Assembly (NCBI GenBank): GCA_934501435.1
Contig: CAKSTW010000003.1
Span: 62,001 to 126,000, forward strand
Length of the DNA: 64,000 bases
Source: an uncultured Eubacteriales bacterium
GTDB lineage: Bacteria > Bacillota > Clostridia > Oscillospirales > UBA644
Direction: 5' to 3'
Part shown: piece by piece, positions 40,920 to 49,444 of the stretch
Layout of the letters: each line of letters begins with the position of its first letter
Numbering within the stretch: position 1 is the stretch's first letter
Notes under the pieces: model-generated
The model's input: only the letters and a program-made list of their open reading frames with translations
What the model was told of the DNA's origin: nothing
Database searches by the model: none
Position numbers and translations under genes: made by a program

Positions 40920-40990
40920 GGAAGAAAGAACCTCCGCAAAGCAGGTTTTTCCGGAATCGCCGCTCTGCTCTTCGGTTCTTAACTTTCAGT
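40920..40990 (-). terminator. rtcB operon terminator
   Basis: Minus-strand AAGAACC ... AGCAG / CTGCT ... GGTTCTT hairpin, followed by TCTTCCTTTTTC. Confidence 0.65.
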
Positions 40991-41025
40991 AAGTTCAAAC
41001 TGTAACATTGAAAAGCAGCCCGTTT

Positions 41026-42165
41026 TTATTCCTTCCCGCGCTTTTTACCGCCCGCATTTTCGCTCGCCTTGAAATTATATATCGGCTTGATGATTTTCTC
41101 GACGATTACGGTTTCTTTTATGTTATTCATTATTTCTTCCATCGGTTTATACACCATGGGACATTCATCGATTGTATCTCTTGCGACAGAAGTGGTAAAA
41201 ATGCCTTCCATTGATTTCTCGAACGCGCTCAAAGTAAAGGAATCAAAAGCATCTTTTCGGCTCATCAATCTTCCTGCGCCGTGAGGAGCGCTGCAATTCC
41301 AGTCTTCATTTCCGAGTCCCGTGCAGATAAGGCTCCCGTCACGCATGTTCATGGGAATCAGGAGACGCTCATCTTTTTTTGCCGACACGGCACCTTTGCG
41401 GAGGATCATCGTATTAACATCAACATAGTTGTGGATTGTTGTAAAGCTGTCATCTTCCGTTAATTTCATACCGTCGAGAATCACTTCTTTGATTACCGTC
41501 CGGTTCAGATCGGCGAAAGCCTGCATAAACTCCATGTCATGTAAATAGTCCTGCATTTCATCACCGCTGAGATATGCAAGTTCATACGGAATCTCGGTCT
41601 GATTTTTGCCGCCGCAGGCATTGTAAGCCTTTTTCTGATAGTATTCCGCAACACGCAATCCGAGATTTCGACTTCCCGTATGTATTACCAAATATAAGTT
41701 GTCCTCATGATCTTTATCTATCTCGATAAAGTGGTTGCCTCCGCCAAGAGTCCCGATGCTTTCCTTGGCGCGACGTATATCAACCTTTCCGACGCAGCGC
41801 AGGTCATAAATATCAAGGCGGCCGTGACTTCTGTGGCTTCTTTCCCGAACTTCTCTGCCATACGGAATATTTTGACGGATGAAACTGTCAAGTTTAGGCA
41901 GATCGACCCTTTTTTCTTTCAGTTTTACTGTCAGCATTCCGCATCCGATATCTACTCCGACGATGTTGGGAACGATTTTATCTTTAACTGTCATGGTTGT
42001 CCCGATAGTACAACCTTTTCCCGCGTGCACATCCGGCATAATCCGGATTTTGGATTCAGCAGAATAAGGCTGATTACAGAATGTCCTGATCAATCCCTCG
42101 GCAGAGGCCTCAAGGGTGTCCGTAAATATTTTCGCTGTCCCGTATTGTCCTTTAATTTCTATCAT
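41026..42165 (-). CDS. rtcB: RtcB RNA ligase
   Basis: 379-residue 3'-phosphate/cyclic-phosphate RNA ligase that joins RNA 2',3'-cyclic phosphate or 3'-P ends to 5'-OH ends with GTP and Mn2+. Metal and active-site motifs are MPDVHAGKGCTIG (about 43-55), VGVDIGCGM (about 70-78), GGGNHFIEI (about 139-147), HTGSRNLG and the guanylated histidine in SAPHGAGRLMSRKDA (about 293-307). This is the short bacterial class. It is third in an operon after a receiver-like protein and a metallophosphoesterase, under the palindromic promoter at 44144-44179, so an RNA-repair role is likely. Confidence 0.95.
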   Translation of the reverse strand: MIEIKGQYGTAKIFTDTLEASAEGLIRTFCNQPYSAESKIRIMPDVHAGKGCTIGTTMTVKDKIVPNIVGVDIGCGMLTVKLKEKRVDLPKLDSFIRQNIPYGREVRERSHRSHGRLDIYDLRCVGKVDIRRAKESIGTLGGGNHFIEIDKDHEDNLYLVIHTGSRNLGLRVAEYYQKKAYNACGGKNQTEIPYELAYLSGDEMQDYLHDMEFMQAFADLNRTVIKEVILDGMKLTEDDSFTTIHNYVDVNTMILRKGAVSAKKDERLLIPMNMRDGSLICTGLGNEDWNCSAPHGAGRLMSRKDAFDSFTLSAFEKSMEGIFTTSVARDTIDECPMVYKPMEEIMNNIKETVIVEKIIKPIYNFKASENAGGKKRGKE

Positions 42166-42226
42166 TTGTTTTCTCCGTTTCTATATATTACGTCGCGGAC
42201 GGTCTTTGAAAGACGCAAAGAGCGCA

Positions 42227-42769
42227 TCATACGATTATTGTCTCCCTGAAACATGCGTTGTTGATTTGCATCTGTTCAAAAGTCACAGGTTCAAAACCGT
42301 TGATGTCTGCTCCGGCGTTCAGCAGACGCGGATTGTTTTTAATAACCGACCGGTAAGGCAGGGGTATGTTATTGTGAATATGTCCGTGAACCATATAACT
42401 TTTCAGTTCGTGCTTCCAGCACATCAAAGGATAATGACAAAGCACGAGACTGTGTTTGCCGTCCGAAACCTCTATGAAATGGTCAACCGAAAGAAAATAG
42501 CGTGAAGCGTCCAACCTTTTTAACCAACCGCCGTCATGGTTCCCGACAACGAGCCTTTTCCTGCCTTTAAGCTGCTTTAGAATTTTTTCGGGATCTTTAT
42601 GTTTGTAAAACAGGTCCCCGACTATATACACGGTATCATTCCCGGATACCCTTTCGTTCCACCGCTCAATCATAAAGCTGTCCATTTCCTTGACGCTTTT
42701 GAAAGGGCGGCGGCATAAATCGATAACGGCTCCGTGTCCGAAATGTGTGTCCGCTATAAAGAAAAGCAT
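42227..42769 (-). CDS. Metallophosphoesterase
   Basis: 180-residue calcineurin-like phosphoesterase with every metal motif: ADTHFGHG (about 6-13), VGDLFY (about 50-55), VVGNHDGGW (about 73-81), LCHYPLM (about 109-115) and VHGHIHNN (about 126-133). It sits between the cREC protein and RtcB, so it may process phosphate ends of RNA before ligation. That role is inferred from its operon, not from its sequence. Confidence 0.9.
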   Translation of the reverse strand: MLFFIADTHFGHGAVIDLCRRPFKSVKEMDSFMIERWNERVSGNDTVYIVGDLFYKHKDPEKILKQLKGRKRLVVGNHDGGWLKRLDASRYFLSVDHFIEVSDGKHSLVLCHYPLMCWKHELKSYMVHGHIHNNIPLPYRSVIKNNPRLLNAGADINGFEPVTFEQMQINNACFRETIIV

Positions 42770-42788
42770 GATTCGATCTCCGTTAATT

Positions 42789-44096
42789 TCATTTTGTTTT
42801 ATTCCAATACCGGTCGATCTCCCGCTGCATATTCTCGCGTCCGACAGGGTTCATTGTATGCAGTTTAACAGGATAATGGGTTTTTCTTTCGGCAAGCCAG
42901 TCAATCAGTTTGATTCCGTCACCGCCGTCGGAAGCGTAATCTCCCAGATCATGGTCGCAGTTGATTTCATCAATAACGGCATATTCTTTTTCACACTCGA
43001 TTATCTTTTTTATTGCCTCATTGACACTGCGGCAGTGACAGTATCCTTCCGGCGCTTTTCTGACATCGTCAAGCCATATTTTAATATGCTCCGGCTTGGA
43101 TAATCCCGCCAGGATCATACCTGACTTCAAATAATCAAGAGGAATACTGTTTTCCGCATACCCGGCAGTGATTATCTGATGATAAGCGCGGGCGAAAAGT
43201 GCCGGATCTATTTCATCTTTCAGGAAATTACCGAGAGCAATCAGAGTTCTTTTTGAACCGGTCAGTTCCTTATCATAGAATTCAAGATCCATATAGTTTG
43301 CCATACACTCTCCGTAAATACTGCCGTCCTCTCTTAAGAAAAATCCTCCGGCACACATGTCGGAAAAGTCGCCGTTTTTTCTGAGATTGTCTTTCAACTT
43401 ATCGTTTTCGATACCGTCAAGGCAAACTCCTGTCGTCACAAACGGACCGGCACAGATTCCATCCGGTTTATTCGGATCCCATACTATATCGCCCTTTTTA
43501 AACGGTGTCGGAAAGTCAAACCAAAGACCGTCGAAAACACCGAAAAACAAATCTTCTTCATTACTGTCAACGGGTCCGGGGTAAATGCGCAGAAAATCAA
43601 AGGAAGGGGTCAGATACGCAATTTGCCGCGAATCCAATCCATCTATCTGCATTTTGGTGCATTGAATGGAGATAACGTCGTCTTCCGGCTCCATAATGCT
43701 TTCATATAAAGCATCAAAGCATGAAAATACCGTATCCCATTCGTATTCGGAACCGTCTTTGTAAATGTATTTGAATTTGTAAACAAACGGCTTGTCATCG
43801 TCAGAAGTGTCGGCAGGTTTCTCATCACGGAACTTGTCAATATACTTACTTTCAATCTCCATATACTGCTTCAGAAAAGCGTGAAGACTATCCTGCGGGA
43901 CAGTGTTCAATCGTTCCGCTATCCGGCAATCCGGCATCTTTTCAATCAGTTCGTTCCACGCTTTATGCTTTTCGTCAACAGTCGCGCCGCGGCACTGATA
44001 GATAAGCCATGCAGCCTCAAGAGAATTAAATTCATAACCGATATTTCCGAGGTATTCTCTTATATCTTCGGAATTGACAAATCTTAATATATCCAT
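42789..44096 (-). CDS. Hypothetical protein with C-terminal receiver-like (cREC) domain
   Basis: 435 residues. Residues 1-130 form a helical domain (YEFNSLEAAWLIYQC and TVDEKHKAWNELIEKMPD) that is also present in the protein at 49498-50736. The middle part (130-335) has many aromatic residues and is unrecognised. The last 95 residues match the receiver-like domain called cyclic-phosphate processing receiver: IKIWLDDVRKAPEGY, INCDHDLGDYASDGGDGIKL and LHTMNPVGRENM. The start is ATG 44096 (GGAG 8 bp upstream). First gene of the rtcB operon. Confidence 0.75.
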   Translation of the reverse strand: MDILRFVNSEDIREYLGNIGYEFNSLEAAWLIYQCRGATVDEKHKAWNELIEKMPDCRIAERLNTVPQDSLHAFLKQYMEIESKYIDKFRDEKPADTSDDDKPFVYKFKYIYKDGSEYEWDTVFSCFDALYESIMEPEDDVISIQCTKMQIDGLDSRQIAYLTPSFDFLRIYPGPVDSNEEDLFFGVFDGLWFDFPTPFKKGDIVWDPNKPDGICAGPFVTTGVCLDGIENDKLKDNLRKNGDFSDMCAGGFFLREDGSIYGECMANYMDLEFYDKELTGSKRTLIALGNFLKDEIDPALFARAYHQIITAGYAENSIPLDYLKSGMILAGLSKPEHIKIWLDDVRKAPEGYCHCRSVNEAIKKIIECEKEYAVIDEINCDHDLGDYASDGGDGIKLIDWLAERKTHYPVKLHTMNPVGRENMQREIDRYWNKTK

Positions 44097-44143
44097 ACGT
44101 TTCACTCCTCATATATTTATTTTTCAGGTCTGTTTCTCTATAT

Positions 44144-44179
44144 ATAATACAACAATATATGCACCGAAAGCGGTACATA
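44144..44179 (-). promoter_or_regulatory. WYL-type promoter (a): rtcB operon
   Basis: Palindrome TATGCACCG-AAAG-CGGTACATA (44158-44179). Its gene-proximal half (GGTGCA on the minus strand) is exactly 10 bp from a TATTAT -10 box (44144-44149). No -35 box is seen. Confidence 0.75.
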
Positions 44180-44244
44180 TCGACCGATAGAATAAAGACA
44201 TCGGGCAAGAGATACAAAGTTTGTATTCGACTTTACAAAACACA

Positions 44245-44396
44245 TTGAATTATGGTATAATAGCCACAGAAAGTCTTGCTACCGCAAGCCTTCGCGGCTG
44301 TCGCCTCCCCGTGCTCACGCACGGCTGCGGTATTGACGGCCTCGCAAAAATGCCCTTGCAGGCAAGCATTTTTGCATCGTGGTATAATATATAAAA
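44245..44396. repeat. Dispersed stem-rich repeat with outward TATAAT ends
   Basis: Both edges carry GGTATAAT (about 44252-44259 and 44382-44389). Inside are inverted repeats CCGTGC/GCACGG, GCAAAAATGC/GCATTTTTGC and CTTGC..GCAAG. The right edge supplies the -10 box for the gene at 44417. It looks like a mobile or palindromic intergenic repeat; I cannot name its family. The 320-bp gap 44097-44416 holds only this and promoter (a). Confidence 0.5.
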
Positions 44397-44416
44397 TCGG
44401 GAAAGGATAAAGAGAC

Positions 44417-44620
44417 ATGGACGAATTGAAGGATAATCAAAATGTCGAAACAAAAGAATTGGTCAGGCAGTATCTAAAGAAAAAATATCACGATGATCAA
44501 TTTTCAGATGCGGATTTGAAATTTCTTGCAAGGTTTTCTGTAAAAAAGGAACCCAAAGAAAGCGAAATAATGAAAAGCCTTGGCCTCATCAGCGACAAGG
44601 GAAGGGTGCAAGACTATTGA
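44417..44620 (+). CDS. Small hypothetical protein upstream of HNH protein
   Basis: 67 residues: MDELKDNQNVETKELVRQ, then a charged helical stretch and SEIMKSLGLISDKGRVQDY at the end. Good ribosome site AAAGGATAAAG. Its stop lies inside the next frame, which starts 41 bp before it, so the two may be one gene with a frameshift or a translationally coupled pair. Confidence 0.5.
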   Translation: MDELKDNQNVETKELVRQYLKKKYHDDQFSDADLKFLARFSVKKEPKESEIMKSLGLISDKGRVQDY

Positions 44621-45047
44621 AGCCGTTAAAAAGGCAAAGGATTGTATCCAAAAAATCTATGAGCGCTTTAGCACCAAAAGAAATAGCCAAACGAAAAAGG
44701 AAAAACCCGTAAATGTTTTTGACGATGACTTCGAAACTTTTTTGGCTTGGTGGTGCGAAAAAACGCCTGAGGACGGAATACGGCATTGTTGTTATTGCGG
44801 GATTGATGAAAACACGCTAAAAAATGCTTTTGAAAATGGGGTAGTTATCTCTAAAAAACCATCTTTCAGCGGAGAATTACAGATTGAGCGTAAGGATCCC
44901 AACGGGGATTACTGCCATGATAACTGTGAGTTTGCCTGCGTGATCTGCAACAACGCAAAAAGCGATATGATCTCTGCGGAGGACTTCACAACATACTTTA
45001 TTCTGGGTATTAAAGAATACTGGGAACATATCAATGGAAAATTATAG
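44580..45047 (+). CDS. HNH-like nuclease domain protein
   Basis: 155 residues at most; the apparent start is a TTG and may be wrong. The zinc-knuckle HNH features are HCCYCGIDEN (about 69-78), ELQIERKDPNGDYCHDNCEFACVICNNAKS (in parts: IERKDPNGDYCHDNC at about 100-114, then CVICNNAKSD). The D/H-N-N arrangement is typical of HNH proteins with paired CxxC. N-terminal residues to about 20 are not domain-like. See the frame overlap with 44417-44620. Confidence 0.65.
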   Translation: MASSATREGCKTIEAVKKAKDCIQKIYERFSTKRNSQTKKEKPVNVFDDDFETFLAWWCEKTPEDGIRHCCYCGIDENTLKNAFENGVVISKKPSFSGELQIERKDPNGDYCHDNCEFACVICNNAKSDMISAEDFTTYFILGIKEYWEHINGKL

Positions 45048-45104
45048 TGCTTGCGGTGAAAATCTCATTATTCTTTTAACGCAAGGCACAAGGAGGCCTT
45101 TTCT

Positions 45105-46616
45105 ATGATTTACTTGTCAAAATCAAAATATTGCGGACTTTGGCAATGCCCCAAAATTGCATGGATGAAAAAATACAAACCGGAAGAACTGCGGCTGGAC
45201 GAAAGCGTCGTTTCCCGCATGGAAGCCGGCAACGAGGTCGGCGATCTGGCTATGGGGCTTTTCGGAGACTATGTTGAGGTGACAGCGTATAACAACGAAA
45301 AACCTGACCTTTCCAAAATGATTGAAACCACAAAAGCGGAAATGCAAAAAGGCACGCCGGTCATCTGCGAGGCTTCTTTTGAGTATAACGGGCTCTATTG
45401 CGCTGTGGACATCCTAAAAAAGGAGGGGAACGGCTGGTCAATTTATGAGGTCAAAAGTTCCGCAAAACACGAAGATAAAAAGGATGATAAGCCGGTATAC
45501 ATTGCGGATGTCGCTTATCAGAAATATGTGCTGGAAAACTGCGGCATAAAACTCACCGGGACATATCTTGTCTGCCTGAACGGAGATTATATATTTGACG
45601 GAGTCCTTGACATCAATCGTTTATTCACTGTTTCTGACATATCAGAAGCCGTATCTGTTGAAGAAAAAAATATTTCTGCAAATCTGTCTGTTGCCGAAAA
45701 ATTGCTTAACTCTTCCGATGAGCCGGATATAGATATATCAGCAAATTGCAAAAAGCCGTACCTTTGCGGATTTTGGGATTATTGCGCAAAAAACATCCCA
45801 AAACAATCGGTATTCAACTTGTATAAAATGAGGTTCAGCAGAAAGATAAAGTTCTATAAAAAAGGGATTATTACATACCGGGAATTGTTGAACAGCCCCG
45901 AAATCACCAACGAAAAACATCTTCGACAGATCGAGTTCTCATTGCAGGATAAAGGAACCTATATCGAAAAAGAAAATATCCGTAAATTTCTTTCAACTCT
46001 CTCTTATCCGCTCTACTTTCTCGATTTTGAAACAATTCAGCCTGTCATTCCGAAATATGCAGGAACAAAACCTTATGCGCAAATACCGTTTCAGTATTCG
46101 CTGCACTGTATCGAAACAGAGGGCGGAGAGTTAAAACACAAAGAATTTCTCGCAGAATCCGGTACCGATCCGAGAAGAAAACTCGCCGAACAGCTTTGCT
46201 CGGACATTCCCATGAACGTCTGCGTTACGGTTTACAACAAAGCCTTTGAGTGCACCCGGCTTAAAGAATTGGCGGAGACATTCCCGGATTTGGCGAAGCA
46301 TCTTCTCAATATACGAAAGAACATCGTCGACCTGCTTGTTCCGTTTCAATCGGGCTATTACTACAATCGGGCAATGGGCGGGTCATTTTCCATTAAAAGC
46401 GTTCTGCCTGCCATTTTCCCGGACGATCCCGAATTGAACTATCACAACCTTGAAGGTGTGCATAACGGCGGAGAGGCAATGACGATTTTTCCGAAAATAC
46501 AGTTCATGACGCCGGAGGAACAAAAGAAAGCGCGGCGCGATCTGTTAAAGTATTGCGAACTTGATACCTATGCTATGGTTAAAGTCTGGGAAGAACTTAT
46601 TCGCGCAGCAGAATAA
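45105..46616 (+). CDS. DUF2779 protein with Cas4-like nuclease domain
   Basis: 503 residues. The N-terminal PD-(D/E)XK-type domain begins LSKSKYCGLWQCPKIAWMKK and includes YEVKSSAKHEDKKDD (about 124-138). The C-terminal DUF2779 part has the 3'-5' exonuclease-like acidic motifs YFLDFETIQP (about 304-313), VYNKAFECTRL (about 377-387) and YCELDTYAMVKVW (about 485-497). Both look intact. A likely DNA/RNA processing nuclease of defence islands. Strong AAGGAGG ribosome site; plus-strand, with its own terminator. Confidence 0.78.
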   Translation: MIYLSKSKYCGLWQCPKIAWMKKYKPEELRLDESVVSRMEAGNEVGDLAMGLFGDYVEVTAYNNEKPDLSKMIETTKAEMQKGTPVICEASFEYNGLYCAVDILKKEGNGWSIYEVKSSAKHEDKKDDKPVYIADVAYQKYVLENCGIKLTGTYLVCLNGDYIFDGVLDINRLFTVSDISEAVSVEEKNISANLSVAEKLLNSSDEPDIDISANCKKPYLCGFWDYCAKNIPKQSVFNLYKMRFSRKIKFYKKGIITYRELLNSPEITNEKHLRQIEFSLQDKGTYIEKENIRKFLSTLSYPLYFLDFETIQPVIPKYAGTKPYAQIPFQYSLHCIETEGGELKHKEFLAESGTDPRRKLAEQLCSDIPMNVCVTVYNKAFECTRLKELAETFPDLAKHLLNIRKNIVDLLVPFQSGYYYNRAMGGSFSIKSVLPAIFPDDPELNYHNLEGVHNGGEAMTIFPKIQFMTPEEQKKARRDLLKYCELDTYAMVKVWEELIRAAE

Positions 46617-46680
46617 ATCGGAAAAAATCTCTCGGCACCTTATAATAAGCAGTAATTGTCGAACATTTTTTACAATGAAA

Positions 46681-46730
46681 TCAGCACAGCCGCCGAATCA
46701 CTTTATTTCGGGGCTGTGCTGTCATTTTCT
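46681..46730 (+). terminator. Terminator of the DUF2779 gene
   Basis: AGCACAGCC ... GGGCTGTGCT hairpin followed by TCATTTTCTTTTT. Confidence 0.75.
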
Positions 46731-46806
46731 TTTTGTCCTATTAAGTCTTTATTATTTACAGTAAAATGCTTCGGACCGCAGTTCCTCTCAAGTTTCTCTT
46801 CCGGGG

Positions 46807-47604
46807 TCACGTCTCCCAACTTATGCAATTCAAGACTCCCCCGTCCTCGGCTATACCGTTTATATTCACGGTAATTATTTCTTTATCAAAAACTTCCTTT
46901 GCACATTTTACCGCCGTTTTATCCTTTTCATTACCGAAAATCGGCAGGAAAATATGTCTTTCTGTTTCAAGAAAATTCAAGTAACAACCGACAGCGCTTA
47001 TGCCAACGGAATCAATATACGGAAAGTCAACAACCGAAATGCCGTGTTTTTCCAACGCCTTTTTAACCTTCTGCTCGTAACCGTTGCATGACAAGGCATT
47101 ACCGAGAATCGTGTTTTCATCTATAAATCGCACTACGCCGTCCGCATGACCTGTCATATCGCTTTTAAGCGACGGAATAATAATTATCCCGGCTTCAAGC
47201 AAGTTTTCAAGTTCGGTTAAAAGAGTGTTTTTATCATATTCGGGATTTTCCGAAAACACTCTGTCCGAGATAACTGCTTTTGTTTTAGAGGGTGAAAACA
47301 CAACATTTCCGCCGTCAAGATTGATGTTTGAATATGTAATCGGCAAACCGAAATGCGGCGCGATATCGACTTTAAAATTTGTTCTTAATTGCGGATAGCC
47401 CGCAAGGTACCCCGGCTCATACCGAAACGATATATATTTACCGCTTTGGGTTTTGACCGGCATATAATCTCTTGCCCAGATATCCTTTGCTCCGTCAAAA
47501 AGAGTAAATTGTTCGCCGTGATCGGATAAAGCAGAAAACAAATTCTCCGCCGATAACGAATATTGGGGGTTGGTTTTCAGAAGTGATGAAAAATATAATC
47601 TCAT
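46807..47604 (-). CDS. Agmatine/peptidyl-arginine deiminase-like protein
   Basis: 265 residues of the guanidino-group-modifying (PAD/AgDI) superfamily. Motifs are DIWARDYMPV (about 41-50, first catalytic Asp), the LDGGNVVFSP segment (about 93-102), MTGHADGVVRF (about 148-158, catalytic His and Asp) and VLNCISW at the end (the catalytic cysteine). It is shorter than agmatine deiminase (about 350-370). Its ATG overlaps the stop of the preceding glycosylase gene (TAATG), so translation is coupled. Substrate (agmatine or an arginine side chain) is unclear. Confidence 0.78.
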   Translation of the reverse strand: MRLYFSSLLKTNPQYSLSAENLFSALSDHGEQFTLFDGAKDIWARDYMPVKTQSGKYISFRYEPGYLAGYPQLRTNFKVDIAPHFGLPITYSNINLDGGNVVFSPSKTKAVISDRVFSENPEYDKNTLLTELENLLEAGIIIIPSLKSDMTGHADGVVRFIDENTILGNALSCNGYEQKVKKALEKHGISVVDFPYIDSVGISAVGCYLNFLETERHIFLPIFGNEKDKTAVKCAKEVFDKEIITVNINGIAEDGGVLNCISWET

Positions 47605-48155
47605 TATTTAAAAGTAACTTCAGCAGAATAGTTGAATTTTAAATGTTCATTGCTATCTATATTTACTCTCTCTTCTGTATTAAATGAGAGCGTGTCAATT
47701 TTATCGCTCAAAAGCAGAGAACATCCATAAAGAGAAAATTTTCCGTGACAATCACAATAATCAGGTTTACTCTTATACAAATGCAATTCCTTTGCTATGC
47801 CGTCAGGTCCAAAGCATATCCCGTTTTCATCTTGAATTTCCTTTATCAGGACATTGTCAGAGTAAACATTATCGGTGACCGATAAAAGCAATTGACCGCC
47901 ATATACACACCATGTTCCCGGTGTTGAAAACAATGGCGCAGAAACAGCATTTTGCGCTTCAGCCTTTGTCTTTTCAGCACCATAACATATTTTCTTTCCT
48001 TTATTATCATATTCTTCATGGTAATAAGCTTCTGTGGATGTAATCATATATTTTTTTATTCGGTTGCCTCGCTGAAAAGTAATTGTCGCTCCCAACAAAC
48101 CCTTGGCAACAGTAGCAGCATCTTCCTTAAAAAAATCTTGTGTAAATTTGCTCAT
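47604..48155 (-). CDS. Alkyladenine (3-methyladenine) DNA glycosylase-like protein
   Basis: 183 residues resembling the AAG/MPG family: ATVAKGLLGATITFQRGN near the start, STEAYYHEEYDNKG with the catalytic-type Glu at about 42-43, the TPGTWCVYGGQLLLSV block (about 78-93) and VLIKEIQ (Arg of the family replaced by Lys). The core motif GPxRL reads GPDGIAKEL here, so it is a diverged member. It lies 95 bp downstream of the retron reverse transcriptase and has its own TATAAT (about 48182-48187). Base-repair role probable, specificity unknown. Confidence 0.7.
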   Translation of the reverse strand: MSKFTQDFFKEDAATVAKGLLGATITFQRGNRIKKYMITSTEAYYHEEYDNKGKKICYGAEKTKAEAQNAVSAPLFSTPGTWCVYGGQLLLSVTDNVYSDNVLIKEIQDENGICFGPDGIAKELHLYKSKPDYCDCHGKFSLYGCSLLLSDKIDTLSFNTEERVNIDSNEHLKFNYSAEVTFK

Positions 48156-48250
48156 TTCAAATTTCTCCCTTTGTTTTTACTCCATTATACCACGCTTAAA
48201 CAGCCTACCGTCCGCGGCGATTTCTAAGGTGATTTAACTGTCAAAAGGTA

Positions 48251-49183
48251 TCACGCATCGGTCGTTTTACCGCAAAGTTTTTCTTTGATCCGGGTTTTAT
48301 ACCCGATAAACTCCGAATTATTCGGGTCAACAGAAAGCACATAGTTTATCCGTCCCAGCAGTTTCCTCAAATAAACAGTCTCGTTATCCGTATTTCCTTT
48401 CTTTTCAAGATGACTCCTGATTCCGTATTTTTTACAATAGTACATCTCCTGTCGGACATTCTTTCTGTACGATGCTGCCACATTCGGTTTTTGATTGACA
48501 ACGATCCCGGTAACAGACATTTTTTGTCCATTACATACACAAACCGTCTTTTTTTCATTTAAGAAAAAACCGAGTTTTCCGAGTTCGCCTGATACAAAAC
48601 ATTTCAAAACCGACGGTTCAAAGACCCCCGAAAAAGTCATATCGTCACAGTAGCGTGTATAGGTTATTCCTCTTTCACGGCACCAACTGCCGACAGTATT
48701 ATCAAAATCCCGCATAATGATATTGGATATTGCCGGAGATGACGGTGCGCCCTGCGGCAGACAGCCTTTATAACAGCACAAGACAGACAGCAGAACCCCG
48801 TTCGACTCGGAAAAAATTCTGTCATTGAAAACAATATTTCTGACAAGCGCATAGGTAATTTTATCAAAGAAATGCCGGATATCAAGTTTCAGCAACATCG
48901 CGTGTCCTGCATGCGGCTTTGCATTTTTCAAAGGGCTGCCGCCGAATCGGTATGCGGTTGCATACGGAGAAAGTTCGATTCGGTTCAGAATGACATTCGT
49001 AATTTTCTTTTGCACCGCTTTAAGCTCTTCATCCGGAACAAACAGTTTGCGGTATTCGCCGTTTCCTTTGGGAACAGACGTTTCATGATAATGCGAATTG
49101 ATTGTATTGCTGAGAGTGTACAACATTTTTGCCGAGCATCCGAGATCGGTTTCGAGGGAGGAATGCTCCCGATAGATAATCAT
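48251..49183 (-). CDS. Retron reverse transcriptase
   Basis: 310-residue reverse transcriptase of the retron type. Retron marks are NAKPHAGH (NAxxH, about 99-106), LPQGAPSSPAISN (about 151-163), the catalytic YCDD in TRYCDDMTFSG (about 187-197) and VTGIVVN (about 240-246). RT palm motif LKLDIRHFFDKIT is intact. The start is ATG 49183, 10 bp after GGAGG; an earlier TTG is too close to that site. An msr-msd RNA locus lies directly upstream. The RT has no fused effector domain. Confidence 0.93.
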   Translation of the reverse strand: MIIYREHSSLETDLGCSAKMLYTLSNTINSHYHETSVPKGNGEYRKLFVPDEELKAVQKKITNVILNRIELSPYATAYRFGGSPLKNAKPHAGHAMLLKLDIRHFFDKITYALVRNIVFNDRIFSESNGVLLSVLCCYKGCLPQGAPSSPAISNIIMRDFDNTVGSWCRERGITYTRYCDDMTFSGVFEPSVLKCFVSGELGKLGFFLNEKKTVCVCNGQKMSVTGIVVNQKPNVAASYRKNVRQEMYYCKKYGIRSHLEKKGNTDNETVYLRKLLGRINYVLSVDPNNSEFIGYKTRIKEKLCGKTTDA

Positions 49184-49204
49184 ATTTGGCAATCCTCCCT
49201 CTTT

Positions 49205-49438
49205 TTAAGTAACGGAACAAAACAATGAGTATATCGAAGTTGTGGAGCTGATGAATCGTGCACATGAAGTGTGCCTAGCATCAGTGGAATCAACTTTGAT
49301 TGAGCATAGCGAATGCCTGTAAATATCGCTGTCCCGATAACGACTCGCCATCGGTGTCAATATATTCGCGGTAATACGATGTCCATTGACCTGCACTAAT
49401 GTTCCGTTATCCTTTTAATCGGTTTTTAATGTTCAGGC
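49205..49438 (-). ncRNA. Retron msr-msd RNA
   Basis: The 10-base inverted repeats a1 (TAACGGAACA, 49400-49409) and a2 (TGTTCCGTTA, 49210-49219) bracket it. After a1 comes TTAGTGC, where the branching guanosine is expected, then three msr hairpins (stems GTCAAT/ATTGAC, CCGAT/ATCGG, AGCGA/TCGCT). The msd (about 49223-49302) is one long broken stem: AAGTTG/CAACTT and CTGATG/CATCAG arms topped by GCACA-CTTCA-TGTGC. All parts have the retron layout and the RT follows at once. Confidence 0.9.
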
Positions 49439-49444
49439 AATTAC

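Noticed and set aside
40555..41025. Open frames on both strands between the acyltransferase and rtcB
   Set aside because: They overlap the dispersed repeat, lack ribosome sites and match no protein pattern.
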